In this document: positions 17,128 through 24,932 of the stretch, piece after piece | Layout of the letters: the number at the start of each line of letters is the position of its first letter | Position numbering within the stretch: position 1 is the stretch's first letter | Source of the DNA: Streptomyces rhizoryzae | Lineage (GTDB): Bacteria; Actinomycetota; Actinomycetes; Streptomycetales; Streptomycetaceae | Assembly (NCBI RefSeq): GCF_023155275.1 | Contig: NZ_JALMUV010000038.1 | Coordinates: forward strand, 1-64,000 | DNA length: 64,000 nucleotides | Direction of reading: 5' to 3' | Position numbers and translations under genes: made by a program | The notes under the pieces: model-generated | Database searches by the model: none | Told to the model about the DNA's origin: nothing | The model's input: the letters and a program-made list of their open reading frames with translations, nothing else

Positions 17128-17991
17128 ATGGAAACGAACGGTCTCGCCTACCTGCGTCCCGGTGAAGCCCGGCTCCTGCGGCACCTGGACGACATGTTCG
17201 AGCGGTGGGGCACCGAGGACGGCGCCGCCCCGGTCATCGGGGCACCGCTGCTGCCGGTCGCCAAGCTGGCGAAGCTCGACTACTACCAGAACTTCCCGCA
17301 CCAGGCACTGGTGGTCAACGCGCTGGACCTGGAGCGCCGCCCGCAGGGCCAGGACGCCTCCGTCATCGAGGCGTTCCCTCCGGAGCAGTTGCAGAGCGCG
17401 GAGATCGCCCTGCCCTCGGCCACCTGCTACGCGGTCTACCTGGGGCTGGAGGGCACCAGCATCCCCGGGAACACCCTGATGACCCTGGTCGGCCGGTGCT
17501 TCCGCCGGGAGGAGCGGTACTCCGGGCTGCGCAGGCTGCTCGGCTTCCACATGCGGGAGATCGTGGCGCTGGGCGAGCAGGAGTTCGTCGAGGACCACAT
17601 CGACCGCTTCTCCTCGCGCATCCTGCGGTTCGCCGAGGCGCTGGACCTGCCGTTGCGCAAGGAGGCGGCGACCGACCCGTTCTTCGACGGCGAGGGCCCG
17701 CGCGCGCTGTTGCAGCGCATCGCGCCGGTCAAGTTCGAGTTCCTGGCCGGGGAACTGGCCATCGCGTCGGTGAACAAGCACCGCAACTTCTTCGGCGAGC
17801 GCTGCGCCATCCAACTGGCCGACAGCGGGCGGCCGGTGTTCACCAGCTGCGTCGCGTTCGGCCTGGAGCGGTGGCTCGCCGTGCTGCACGACCGCTACGG
17901 CGACTGGGAAGCGGCCGACGAGGCCGTCACGAAGGCAGACCAGGCACTGGCATCAGCCGCACACACCGAAGGGACTTCCCGTGCACTCTGA
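17128..17991 (+). CDS. Amino acid:[carrier-protein] ligase (class II aaRS-like)
   Basis: 287 residues with GAAGGAGG upstream. It resembles the catalytic core of a class II seryl-tRNA synthetase without the tRNA-binding coiled coil: LPSATCYAVYLGLEGTSIP, then motif-2-like GRCFRREERYSGLRRLLGFHMREIVALG, FFDGEGPRALLQRIAPVKFEFLAGELAIASVNKH, and motif-3-like CVAFGLERWLAVL. Stand-alone enzymes of this type activate small amino acids (Gly, Ala and similar) as adenylates and load them on a phosphopantetheinyl carrier protein. The next gene is such a carrier, overlapping by 11 bases. The amino acid specificity cannot be read by eye. Confidence 0.82.
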   Translation: METNGLAYLRPGEARLLRHLDDMFERWGTEDGAAPVIGAPLLPVAKLAKLDYYQNFPHQALVVNALDLERRPQGQDASVIEAFPPEQLQSAEIALPSATCYAVYLGLEGTSIPGNTLMTLVGRCFRREERYSGLRRLLGFHMREIVALGEQEFVEDHIDRFSSRILRFAEALDLPLRKEAATDPFFDGEGPRALLQRIAPVKFEFLAGELAIASVNKHRNFFGERCAIQLADSGRPVFTSCVAFGLERWLAVLHDRYGDWEAADEAVTKADQALASAAHTEGTSRAL

Positions 17992-18223
17992 ACGCGATCA
18001 GCTCAAGCAGTGGATCCTGGCCCGCCACCCGGAGACGCCCGACATAGACCCGGATCTCGACATCCTGGAGAACCGGCTCATCGACTCCCTGGCCTTCGTC
18101 GAGTTCATGCTGCTGGTCTCCCGGCTCAGCGGCGAGGAGATCGACATGGAGACCCTGGACATCGACGACTTCCGCACCCTGCGGCGGATCGAGGAGCGGT
18201 ACTTCCGGGCAGGCGTGGCGTGA
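17981..18223 (+). CDS. Acyl/aminoacyl carrier protein
   Basis: 80 residues from GTG at 17981, overlapping the ligase gene by 11 bases. Helix 1 is RDQLKQWILARHP. The phosphopantetheine attachment site is Ser36 in NRLIDSLAFVEFMLLVSRLSG (the DSL motif at the start of helix 2), and a final helix is DFRTLRRIEERYFR. It is the presumed acceptor for the adjacent ligase and the tether for N-oxidation. Its stop codon overlaps the GTG of the next gene, so translation is coupled. Confidence 0.9.
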   Translation: MHSERDQLKQWILARHPETPDIDPDLDILENRLIDSLAFVEFMLLVSRLSGEEIDMETLDIDDFRTLRRIEERYFRAGVA

Positions 18224-18867
18224 CCGCTCCGGCCGTGGAGACCGGTCCCGAGCGGTTGCTGCGGGCCGAGCGCGAGACCCTGCTGCCCGCGCTGCGCGAT
18301 CTGCCGCCGGAGATGGCCGGGCGGCGCACCGTGTGCCCGGCGTGGACGGTGCGCGACGTGGTGGCGCACTGCGCGGCGGCGCTGGTGGGACTGACCGCCG
18401 GCGCGGCGTACCGGGCGAGCCACGATCAGAACCAGCGGGACGTCGAGGAGCGCCGGGACTGGCCGTTCGCCGACGTGCTGGACGAGTTCGAGCGCGGTCT
18501 GACGGTGGCCGGCCCCGCGATCCGCGCGGCCGGCGGCACCAAGGACCTGGCGGCGCTGGGGACGTGGATCCACGGCGGCGACGTCCGGGAGGCGCTGGGG
18601 ATGTCCGACGCGTACCACAGCGCGGGGACGGCGGAGGCGCTGGCGGCGCTCGCCGGATGCGCCCGGGTGACCGCCGCCCCGCAGGTGCACGTCACGCTCG
18701 ACGACCGGGAACTGGTCCTCGGCTCACCGGTCGAGGGCCGGGACCCGGCGCGGCTCCGCACCGATGTCCCCACCCTCTTCCGGCTCTACACCGGGCGGCC
18801 GGCCGCCCCGGAACGGTACCGGCTGGTCGGGGCACGGCCGGAGGAACTCATCAGCGCGGAATGGTAG
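18220..18867 (+). CDS. MDMPI/DinB-family mycothiol-dependent enzyme
   Basis: 215 residues from GTG overlapping the carrier stop. The N-terminal mycothiol-dependent maleylpyruvate isomerase (DinB-like) bundle is shown by CPAWTVRDVVAHCAAALVGL and by WIHGGDVREALG, which carry the histidine/acid metal ligands. The C-terminal part (VHVTLDDRELVLGSPVEG, DVPTLFRLYTGR) matches the usual sterol-carrier-like second domain. Members include thiol transferases such as LmbV of the lincomycin pathway, which exchanges a leaving thiol for mycothiol. A PIG-L amidase in the same block completes a LmbV/LmbE-like pair. Confidence 0.8.
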   Translation: MTAPAVETGPERLLRAERETLLPALRDLPPEMAGRRTVCPAWTVRDVVAHCAAALVGLTAGAAYRASHDQNQRDVEERRDWPFADVLDEFERGLTVAGPAIRAAGGTKDLAALGTWIHGGDVREALGMSDAYHSAGTAEALAALAGCARVTAAPQVHVTLDDRELVLGSPVEGRDPARLRTDVPTLFRLYTGRPAAPERYRLVGARPEELISAEW

Positions 18868-18879
18868 GTCGGTTCAGCA

Positions 18880-19323
18880 ATGCTCTACCTAGAAGATTTC
18901 CCCGTGGGGGCCGTGTTCGAGCTGGGCAAGGTCGAGGTCACCGAGGAGGAGATCCTCCGCTTCGGCCGCGCCTACGACCCGCAGGTCTTCCACACCGATC
19001 CGGAGCAGGCCCGGGACTCCGCCTTCGGCGGCCTGGTGGCCAGCGGCTGGCTGACGGCCTCGCTGTTCATGCGGCGGTACGTCGAGGAGATCCTGAACCG
19101 GTCCGCCGGGGAGGGCTCCCCCGGGGTGGACGAGGTGCGGTTCCACCATCCGGTGCGGCCCGGGGACGTACTACAGGCGCGGCTGACGGTGCTGGGGGTC
19201 GGCCCGGTGCTCGGCCGTCGCGGTTCCGGCATCGTCCGTCCCCGGTGCGAACTGCTCGATCCGCAGGGCTCCGCGGTCTTCAGCATGGTCCTGCACAGCA
19301 TCTTCCGGCGCCGGGATGCCTGA
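18880..19323 (+). CDS. MaoC-like (R)-hydratase/dehydratase
   Basis: 147 residues, single hot-dog fold. FGRAYDPQVFHTDPEQA carries the catalytic Asp/His pair of the hydratase-2 motif and FGGLVASGWLTASLFM is the following helix region. The second half is VRFHHPVRPGDVLQARLTV. MaoC enzymes add or remove water across a carrier- or CoA-bound alkenoyl thioester. In this block the natural substrate would be the carrier-bound intermediate. Twelve bases separate it from the MDMPI gene. Confidence 0.85.
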   Translation: MLYLEDFPVGAVFELGKVEVTEEEILRFGRAYDPQVFHTDPEQARDSAFGGLVASGWLTASLFMRRYVEEILNRSAGEGSPGVDEVRFHHPVRPGDVLQARLTVLGVGPVLGRRGSGIVRPRCELLDPQGSAVFSMVLHSIFRRRDA

Positions 19324-19365
19324 GCGCGCCCCGGCACAACCTCGACAGACAGGGAGCAGTGACGC

Positions 19366-20223
19366 ATGGAATCGGTGAAGCAGGTCATGGAGCCCGTGTC
19401 CAAGACCGCGCAGTGGACCGCCGCGGCGCGCGCGCTGGAGTCCGAACGGCCGGACCGCATCTTCCACGACCCCTACGCGCGCCTGGTCGCCGGTGAGACC
19501 GGCTTCGCGCTGCTGGAACGCTATGCCGGTTCCGCCGTCGTCCCGTTCGTGCTGGTGCGCAGCCGGTACATGGACGACGCCATCCTCCGCACCGTCCGGG
19601 AGCGCGGGATCCGCCAGGTGGTGCTGGTGGCCGCCGGGATGGACATGCGGGCCGTCCGGCTCACCTGGCCCGAGGGGGTCACGCTCTACGAACTGGACCG
19701 GCCGGCGCTGCTGGAGACCAAGGCGGCGCTGCTGGCCGAGAACCCGCCGCAGCGTGCGGAGGGAGCCGTCAGCCGGTGCCAGGCGGTACCGGTCGACCTG
19801 GCCGCCGCCTGGCAGGACGACCTGCGCGCGGCCGGCTTCGACGCCGGGCAGCCGACCCTGTGGGTGGCCGAGGGGCTGTTCTTCTTCCTGCCCGAGGACG
19901 TGGTGCGCGGCCTGCTGGGGTCGCTGCGCGAGCTGTCCGCGCCGGGGTCCGTGCTGATCGGCGACATGACCAGCCAGGCCACCCTCAAGAACCCGCTCGC
20001 CAAGGGCTTCATGCGGGTCCTGATGGAGGACGGCAACCCGTGGCTGTTCGGCACCGACGCGCCGGAGGAGTTCCTGGACTCGTGCGGCTGGGCGACCGAG
20101 GAACTGCTCCAGCCCGGTGAGGAGGGCGCCGCCTTCGACCGCTGGCCGTTCCCGGTGCCGCCGCGTTCGGTGCCCAACGTCCCGCGGTCCTTCCTGTTCA
20201 CCGCCGGGGTGAAGCCCGCGTGA
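19366..20223 (+). CDS. SAM-dependent methyltransferase, LCMT/PPM1-like (TIGR00027 type)
   Basis: 285 residues with AGGGAGCAG before the ATG. Diagnostic features are SKTAQWTAAARALESERPDRIFHDPYARL at the N-terminus, SAM-binding VVLVAAGMDMRAVRLTWPEG, LYELDRPALLETK and LWVAEGLFFFLPEDVV. Actinobacterial members methylate carboxylates or hydroxyls of small molecules. Here it may form a methyl ester or O-methyl oxime/hydroxylamine, which is speculation. Its stop (TGA at 20221) overlaps the GTG of the following gene. Confidence 0.85.
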   Translation: MESVKQVMEPVSKTAQWTAAARALESERPDRIFHDPYARLVAGETGFALLERYAGSAVVPFVLVRSRYMDDAILRTVRERGIRQVVLVAAGMDMRAVRLTWPEGVTLYELDRPALLETKAALLAENPPQRAEGAVSRCQAVPVDLAAAWQDDLRAAGFDAGQPTLWVAEGLFFFLPEDVVRGLLGSLRELSAPGSVLIGDMTSQATLKNPLAKGFMRVLMEDGNPWLFGTDAPEEFLDSCGWATEELLQPGEEGAAFDRWPFPVPPRSVPNVPRSFLFTAGVKPA

Positions 20224-20987
20224 CGTACGCCGGACCCGCGCAGTCCCCGTTCGGCCCGGTGGAGCGGGTGCTCGCGATCGCGGCGCACCCGGACGACACC
20301 GACTTCAAGGCGGGCGGCACCGTCGCGCAGTGGACCGCGGCGGGCACCGAGGTGACCTACCTGGTGCTCACCGACGGCGCGGCCGGGGGCGAGGACCCGG
20401 CCGTGCCGCGCGCCGCGTTGGCCGGCGTCCGGGAGGCGGAGCAGCGGGCCGCCGCCGACGCCCTGGGGGTCAAGGAGGTCGTCTTCCTCGGCCTGCCCGA
20501 CGGGGAGTTGACGGTCGACCTGGCGCTGCGGCGGGAGATCACCCGGGTGGTCCGGCGGGTCCGCCCGCAGCGGGCGCTGATCCAGAGCCCGGAGCTCAAC
20601 TGGGACTTCCTGCCGGACATCCATCCCGACCACCGCGCCGCGGGAGAGGCCGCGCTGGCGGCGCTCTACCCGGACGCCCGCAACCCGCGCGCCTATCCGG
20701 AGCTGCTGTCCGAGGGGCTGCGGCCGTGCGTCGTCCCGGAGATCTGGGTGATGACCTCGCCGCGCCCCGACACCTGGGTCGACGTCACCGACGTGTTCGA
20801 CCGCAAGCTGGCCGCACTGCGTGCCCACACGTCGCAGACCGCGCACCGTGCGAACCTGGCGGATGACATACGTTCCCGGTTGCGCGGGCAGGCCGCGGCG
20901 GGCGGTCTGCCGGAGGGCAGGCTGGCCGAGGCGTTCCAGGTGATACGTACCGAACAGGCTGCCCCGCCTGCTGACAGCACCCGTTGA
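20220..20987 (+). CDS. PIG-L/LmbE-family deacetylase or mycothiol S-conjugate amidase
   Basis: 255 residues. The zinc site is evident: AHPDDTDF near the N-terminus (His-Pro-Asp-Asp) and DIHPDHRAAGEAA downstream (HxxH). LVLTDGAAGGED and VFLGLPDGEL complete the fold. Family members deacetylate GlcNAc-inositol (MshB), cleave mycothiol S-conjugates (Mca) or act in antibiotic assembly (LmbE). With the MDMPI-family gene four positions upstream, a role in trimming a mycothiol adduct is the most economical reading. Translation is coupled to the methyltransferase. Confidence 0.85.
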   Translation: MTYAGPAQSPFGPVERVLAIAAHPDDTDFKAGGTVAQWTAAGTEVTYLVLTDGAAGGEDPAVPRAALAGVREAEQRAAADALGVKEVVFLGLPDGELTVDLALRREITRVVRRVRPQRALIQSPELNWDFLPDIHPDHRAAGEAALAALYPDARNPRAYPELLSEGLRPCVVPEIWVMTSPRPDTWVDVTDVFDRKLAALRAHTSQTAHRANLADDIRSRLRGQAAAGGLPEGRLAEAFQVIRTEQAAPPADSTR

Positions 20988-20997
20988 GGAGGGCTCC

Positions 20998-21948
20998 TTG
21001 CCGATTTCGAAACTTCTGGGCGGCATCCTGGTGATGGTGATCTGGGGGGTCAATTTCGCCATCATCGATATCGGACTGCGGTCCTTCGACCCCTATCTGC
21101 TGGCCTCCCTGCGGTTCCTGCTGGCGGCCGTGCCCGCGGTGTTCTTCTTCAAGCGCCCGCAGGTCCCGTGGCGTTACATCGCGTTATACGGGGTCTTCTT
21201 CGGCATCGGGCAGTTCGGGCTGCTCTTCGCCGGTATGCACTTCGGCTTCTCCGCCGGGCTCGCCTCGGTGGTGATGCAGCTCCAGGCGTTCTGGACGATC
21301 GGTCTGGCGGCGGCGATGCTGCGCGAGCGGGTCGTTCCGCGGCAGCTGACCGGCGTGGTGGTGGCGGCCATCGGCATCGCGTTGATCATCGGGATCACCG
21401 ACGGGTCGGTCACCGCCGTCGGCGCGGTGCTGGTGATCGGCGCGTCGCTGTCGTGGGCGATGGCCAACATCGTCATCAAGAAGGCGCACCCGAGCGACGC
21501 GCTGGCCTTCACGGTGTGGGCGAGCCTGATCCCGCCGATCCCGATGTTCCTGCTGTCGCTGGGCGTCAACGGCTGGGGGTCGATCACCCACTCCTTCGAC
21601 CACATGGGCTGGGCGGGCATCGGGTCGCTGGCCTACATGGTGTACCCGACGATCCTCTTCGGCTTCACCCTGTGGGGTCATCTGCTGCGCAACTACAAGA
21701 CCTCCCACGTGGCCCCGTTGTCGCTGCTGGTGCCGGTCTTCGGGATGGCCTCCTCGATACTGATCCTCGGCGAGCCGCTGGGCACGCTGAAGGCCACGGC
21801 CATCGTGCTGGTCATCCTGGGACTGGTCATCAACCAGTTCGACCTGGTCGGCCGGTTGAAGGCACGGTGGCGGGCCGCGCCGGCCGCGCCCGCGGAAGGC
21901 GAAGTCATCGGCGGCGACCCGGCCGCCAGCACCACGAGAGCGAGTTGA
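20998..21948 (+). CDS. EamA/DMT-family exporter
   Basis: 316 residues from TTG with GAGGAGGG upstream. Ten predicted membrane helices form two EamA repeats (GGILVMVIWGVNFAIIDIGL to VVVAAIGIALIIGIT, and VGAVLVIGASLSWAMANIVI to ATAIVLVILGLVINQF). EamA proteins export amino acids, nucleosides or other small metabolites, so this is the probable exporter of the block's product. Codon 63 is the rare leucine codon TTA (21184-21186), making expression depend on the bldA tRNA and developmental stage. Confidence 0.88.
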   Translation: MPISKLLGGILVMVIWGVNFAIIDIGLRSFDPYLLASLRFLLAAVPAVFFFKRPQVPWRYIALYGVFFGIGQFGLLFAGMHFGFSAGLASVVMQLQAFWTIGLAAAMLRERVVPRQLTGVVVAAIGIALIIGITDGSVTAVGAVLVIGASLSWAMANIVIKKAHPSDALAFTVWASLIPPIPMFLLSLGVNGWGSITHSFDHMGWAGIGSLAYMVYPTILFGFTLWGHLLRNYKTSHVAPLSLLVPVFGMASSILILGEPLGTLKATAIVLVILGLVINQFDLVGRLKARWRAAPAAPAEGEVIGGDPAASTTRAS

Positions 21949-21951
21949 CCC

Positions 21952-22395
21952 ATGCGCAGCCGTTTGCTGACCGACGACGCACCCCGGATGTTCGCCGTCG
22001 TCTTCGACCAGGACGAGGACGTGCTCACCGTGCTGGAGGAGTTCGCCACCGCCCACTCGGTGGCCGGAGCGTCGTTCACCGGGATCGGCGCCTTCCGGAA
22101 CGCCGCGCTCTCGCTCTTCGATCCGGAGAGCCGGACGCACGTCCCGATCCCGGTCACCGAGCACACCGAGGTGCTCAGCCTGTCCGGCAACATCGCGCTC
22201 AAGGACGGGCGGCCCTCCGTCCACATGCACGCGGTGCTGGGCCGCCGGGACGGCTCGACCGTCGGCGGCCACGTGCAGCGCGCCACGGTGCGGCCGACGC
22301 TGGAGGTCGTGGTCACCGAGTTCCCGAACCCGTTGACCAGGCGCCTGGACGAGGCGCGCGGACTGCCCGTCATCGACCTGGACGCGGACCGCTAG
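21952..22395 (+). CDS. PPC/DUF296-domain protein
   Basis: 147 residues, three bases after the EamA stop. The plants-and-prokaryotes-conserved domain covers most of it: AVVFDQDEDVLTVLEEFATAHSVAGASFTGIGAFRNAALSLF, then GNIALKDGRPSVHMHAVLGRRDGSTVGGHV, where the HMHAVLG histidines usually bind zinc. Bacterial members form trimers of unsettled biochemical role; some sit in biosynthetic operons. Its conserved presence between transporter and oxidoreductase suggests an enzymatic rather than DNA-binding job, but this is not established. Confidence 0.8.
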   Translation: MRSRLLTDDAPRMFAVVFDQDEDVLTVLEEFATAHSVAGASFTGIGAFRNAALSLFDPESRTHVPIPVTEHTEVLSLSGNIALKDGRPSVHMHAVLGRRDGSTVGGHVQRATVRPTLEVVVTEFPNPLTRRLDEARGLPVIDLDADR

Positions 22396-22422
22396 ACCAT
22401 GGGGGTGGGGGAGGCATACGCG

Positions 22423-23898
22423 ATGCGGTTGGCGGTGATCGGTGGTGGAGCGGCGGCGGTCAGCCTGCTGGACAGCGCGCTGCGCCGGTTCGAGGGCGAG
22501 GAGCGGCGCTGCGACATCACCGTGTACGAGGGCTCGGCCAACTTGGCCACCGGCCGCGCCTACCGCCCGGACCTGGACTGCGCCCTGGTCAACCGGGAGG
22601 CCGGCTACATGTCGGTCCGGAGCGCGGACCGGGGCCACTTCCTGCGGTGGCTGCACCGCGCACCGCGGTACCGGGACACCTCGTACGCCTCGCTGCCGGT
22701 GGATTCCTACGTACCGCGCAGGGTCTACGGCGAGTACCTGACGGCCCATCTGGAGTCCTGCCGCGCCGAGGCCGAGCGGCGCGGCTGGACGGTGCGGGTC
22801 GTTCCGGAGTTCGCCGTCGAGGCGAAGGCGACCGCCGGGGACGTGATGGTCCGCAGCGCCCGCGGCGTCGGCCACTTCGACCGCGTGGTGCTGTGCCTGG
22901 GGACGGGCGCGCCCGCCGACCCCTACCGGCTGGCCGGCGCCCCCGGCTTCCATCCGGACCCCTATCCGTTGCGCGCGGTCCTGCCCGAGATAGCCGCCGA
23001 CGCGCATGTCCTGGTGCTGGGCAGCGGCCTGTCCGGGGTGGACGTCGCCCTCGGACTGCTGCGTTCCGGACACCGCGGCCCGATCACCATGACCTCCCGG
23101 CACGGCCTGCTGCCAGGCGTACGCGCCACGCAACCCCCGTACTCCTTACGGCACTTGACTCCGGAGGCGGTGCGGCAGCGGGTGGCCCGCGACGGTGCGC
23201 TGCGGGCGCGGGACACCTGGCGGCTGCTGCGCGCCGAGCTGACGGCGGCCGGTGTGGACCTCCGCGCGCTCGCCGCGGACCGGCCCGCTGCGGAGCGGCT
23301 GCGGGAGGACCTCTCCCGGCTTGGCGGCAATGCCTGCCAGGCGGCAGTGTCGGCGATGATGCACCAGGTGCGGGAACCCGTCTGGTGCGCCATGTCGGAC
23401 ACCGACCGGCGGCTCTTCCTCAGCCGCTTCCACGCGTTCAGCAAACCGCTCTACAACCCGATGCCGCCGCCCACCGCCCGGACGCTGCTGGACGCCATGG
23501 ACAGCGGCCAGCTGGCGGTGCGGTCCCGGACGACCTCCGTCACCGCCCGCGCGGGCGGCGGCTTCACCCTGGAGGACGGCGGCGGTCGGCTGACCAGGGT
23601 GGACACGGTGGTCGACGCCACCCGCTCCGGGCTGGCCGGCACCGGCAGCCGGGCGGAGCCCTTCATCGACTCCCTCACCGGTTCCGGTCTGGCCGTGCGC
23701 AATCCGGTCGGCGGCGTACGCATCGACGTCACCAGCAACGCCCTGCGTGCCGCCGCGCCCGAGGAGGACCCGCGTTTCTTCGCGCTGGGCGACATAGCCT
23801 CCGGCGACCTCTTCTACGCCGGCAGCATGTACATGCTCAACACCCGTGCCGAGGTCATCACCCACACCCTCGCCCGTGCTGCGCACGCCGGGGGGTGA
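22423..23898 (+). CDS. FAD/NAD(P)-binding oxidoreductase (NAD_binding_9 type)
   Basis: 491 residues from ATG at 22423 (GGGGAGG eight bases upstream; an earlier ATG at 22399 is less well placed). The N-terminal FAD motif is LAVIGGGAAAVSLLDSAL. LVNREAGYMSVRSADRGHFLRWL and VLVLGSGLSGVDVALGLL (second dinucleotide fold) follow, and the C-terminal RFFALGDIASGDLFYAGSMYML closes the FAD site. The architecture matches the FAD-NAD(P)-binding family related to N-hydroxylating monooxygenases. It is the last gene of the block and may carry out a second oxidation. Codon 242 is TTA (23146-23148), again implying bldA dependence. Confidence 0.82.
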   Translation: MRLAVIGGGAAAVSLLDSALRRFEGEERRCDITVYEGSANLATGRAYRPDLDCALVNREAGYMSVRSADRGHFLRWLHRAPRYRDTSYASLPVDSYVPRRVYGEYLTAHLESCRAEAERRGWTVRVVPEFAVEAKATAGDVMVRSARGVGHFDRVVLCLGTGAPADPYRLAGAPGFHPDPYPLRAVLPEIAADAHVLVLGSGLSGVDVALGLLRSGHRGPITMTSRHGLLPGVRATQPPYSLRHLTPEAVRQRVARDGALRARDTWRLLRAELTAAGVDLRALAADRPAAERLREDLSRLGGNACQAAVSAMMHQVREPVWCAMSDTDRRLFLSRFHAFSKPLYNPMPPPTARTLLDAMDSGQLAVRSRTTSVTARAGGGFTLEDGGGRLTRVDTVVDATRSGLAGTGSRAEPFIDSLTGSGLAVRNPVGGVRIDVTSNALRAAAPEEDPRFFALGDIASGDLFYAGSMYMLNTRAEVITHTLARAAHAGG

Positions 23899-23970
23899 GG
23901 GAGGGGCGCCCGCCGCGCCCCCGGCCGCGGAGCGGGCGCAGTGACCTCTCACGGTGACGGTTGCGCCTGC

Positions 23971-24762
23971 TCAGCGCAGGCCGGTGGCCGGGGTGTCGTG
24001 TCCCAGGCCCTGCCGGATCGCGATCTCCACGGGTGAGTACGCGCCGTCGGCCCGCTCCAGTTCGTACGGGGCGGCCGGCATCAGCGGCGGCTGGGCCATG
24101 AAGCGCGGTCGTGCCCCGTGGTGCGGTTGTGCCGCGTGCACCAGGAACGGGTGGCACAGGAAGACGTCGCCCGGGGACCCGGTGGCGAGGGCGAGCGGCC
24201 GATGGGCGGAGGCCGCCACCAGCTCCGGAGCGAGGGCCAGCCCGCTCGCCCCGTCCTCCCCGTACTTCTCCAGCACCTTCGGGACGTCGAGGTGTGAGCC
24301 GACCCGGATCCGGGTGGGGGCGTCCTCCGCACCGACCTCGCTGAAGAGGAAGAGCATCAGCAGCGCCCGGCCCCGGGAGCGGAGATTGGTGAAGTACCAG
24401 TCCTCCCCCTCCGGCAGATAGCTCCCTTCGATGTGCCAGCCCGCGTCGTCCGGCTCCTCCTCGTGCGGGAAGCGCAGCGGGAAGGTGCCCAGTGAGTAGC
24501 GCGGTTCCCAGCGTCCCGCGCCGACGAGCAGGTCGTACGCGCGGTGCAGGGCCGGGGAGTTGGGGGCGGCGGCGAACGGTCCCTGCGCCATGCCGGCCAC
24601 CCAGTGCACGGGCTGTGTCCAGGTCGCCGGCTCGTCCGGGTCGCAGCCCGTCTCCCGCCACAGCAGCCGCGCGCAGTCCGCGGCCACCCGCGGTGCGACA
24701 GCGCCCTCCACCTTCACGAAGCCGTCGCGGAGGAAGCGGGATACCAAGGTCGTGTCATCCAT
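23971..24762 (-). CDS. Phytanoyl-CoA dioxygenase (PhyH)-family Fe(II)/2-oxoglutarate oxygenase
   Basis: 263 residues from ATG at 24762 (a GTG at 24783 is possible). FLRDGFVKVEGAV is the typical PhyH opening. GWHIEGSYLPEGEDWYFTNL supplies the proximal metal ligands, and GDVFLCHPFLVHAAQPHHGARPRFMAQPPL the distal His and the 2-oxoglutarate-binding Arg. PhyH enzymes hydroxylate or otherwise oxidise small molecules. It converges on the ten-gene block 72 bases away, so it may tailor that product, but it could be independent. Confidence 0.82.
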   Translation of the reverse strand: MDDTTLVSRFLRDGFVKVEGAVAPRVAADCARLLWRETGCDPDEPATWTQPVHWVAGMAQGPFAAAPNSPALHRAYDLLVGAGRWEPRYSLGTFPLRFPHEEEPDDAGWHIEGSYLPEGEDWYFTNLRSRGRALLMLFLFSEVGAEDAPTRIRVGSHLDVPKVLEKYGEDGASGLALAPELVAASAHRPLALATGSPGDVFLCHPFLVHAAQPHHGARPRFMAQPPLMPAAPYELERADGAYSPVEIAIRQGLGHDTPATGLR

Positions 24763-24932
24763 GCCCCCATCGTGTGGCACCACCGGCTCCGGTCACCCGA
24801 CATTGTCTGCACCGCCTTTGTCGGGTGCCCGGCGGGTCCCTTCGCTCCCGTTCCGGGCCGGCGGCGTCGGTGGCGGGAGCACTCCTCCGTGCCCGCCTGC
24901 CCGCGTGCCCGCTGCCGTTCCGTGGCCCGGCC

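Noticed and set aside
16162..17889. 575-residue minus-strand frame opposite the first two biosynthetic genes
   Set aside because: Antisense shadow; the plus strand encodes diiron and ligase motifs in frame.
21168..23957. 929-residue plus-strand frame through the EamA-PPC-FAD genes
   Set aside because: Out-of-frame shadow rich in Arg/Gly/Pro; three real genes with proper motifs occupy the region in other frames.
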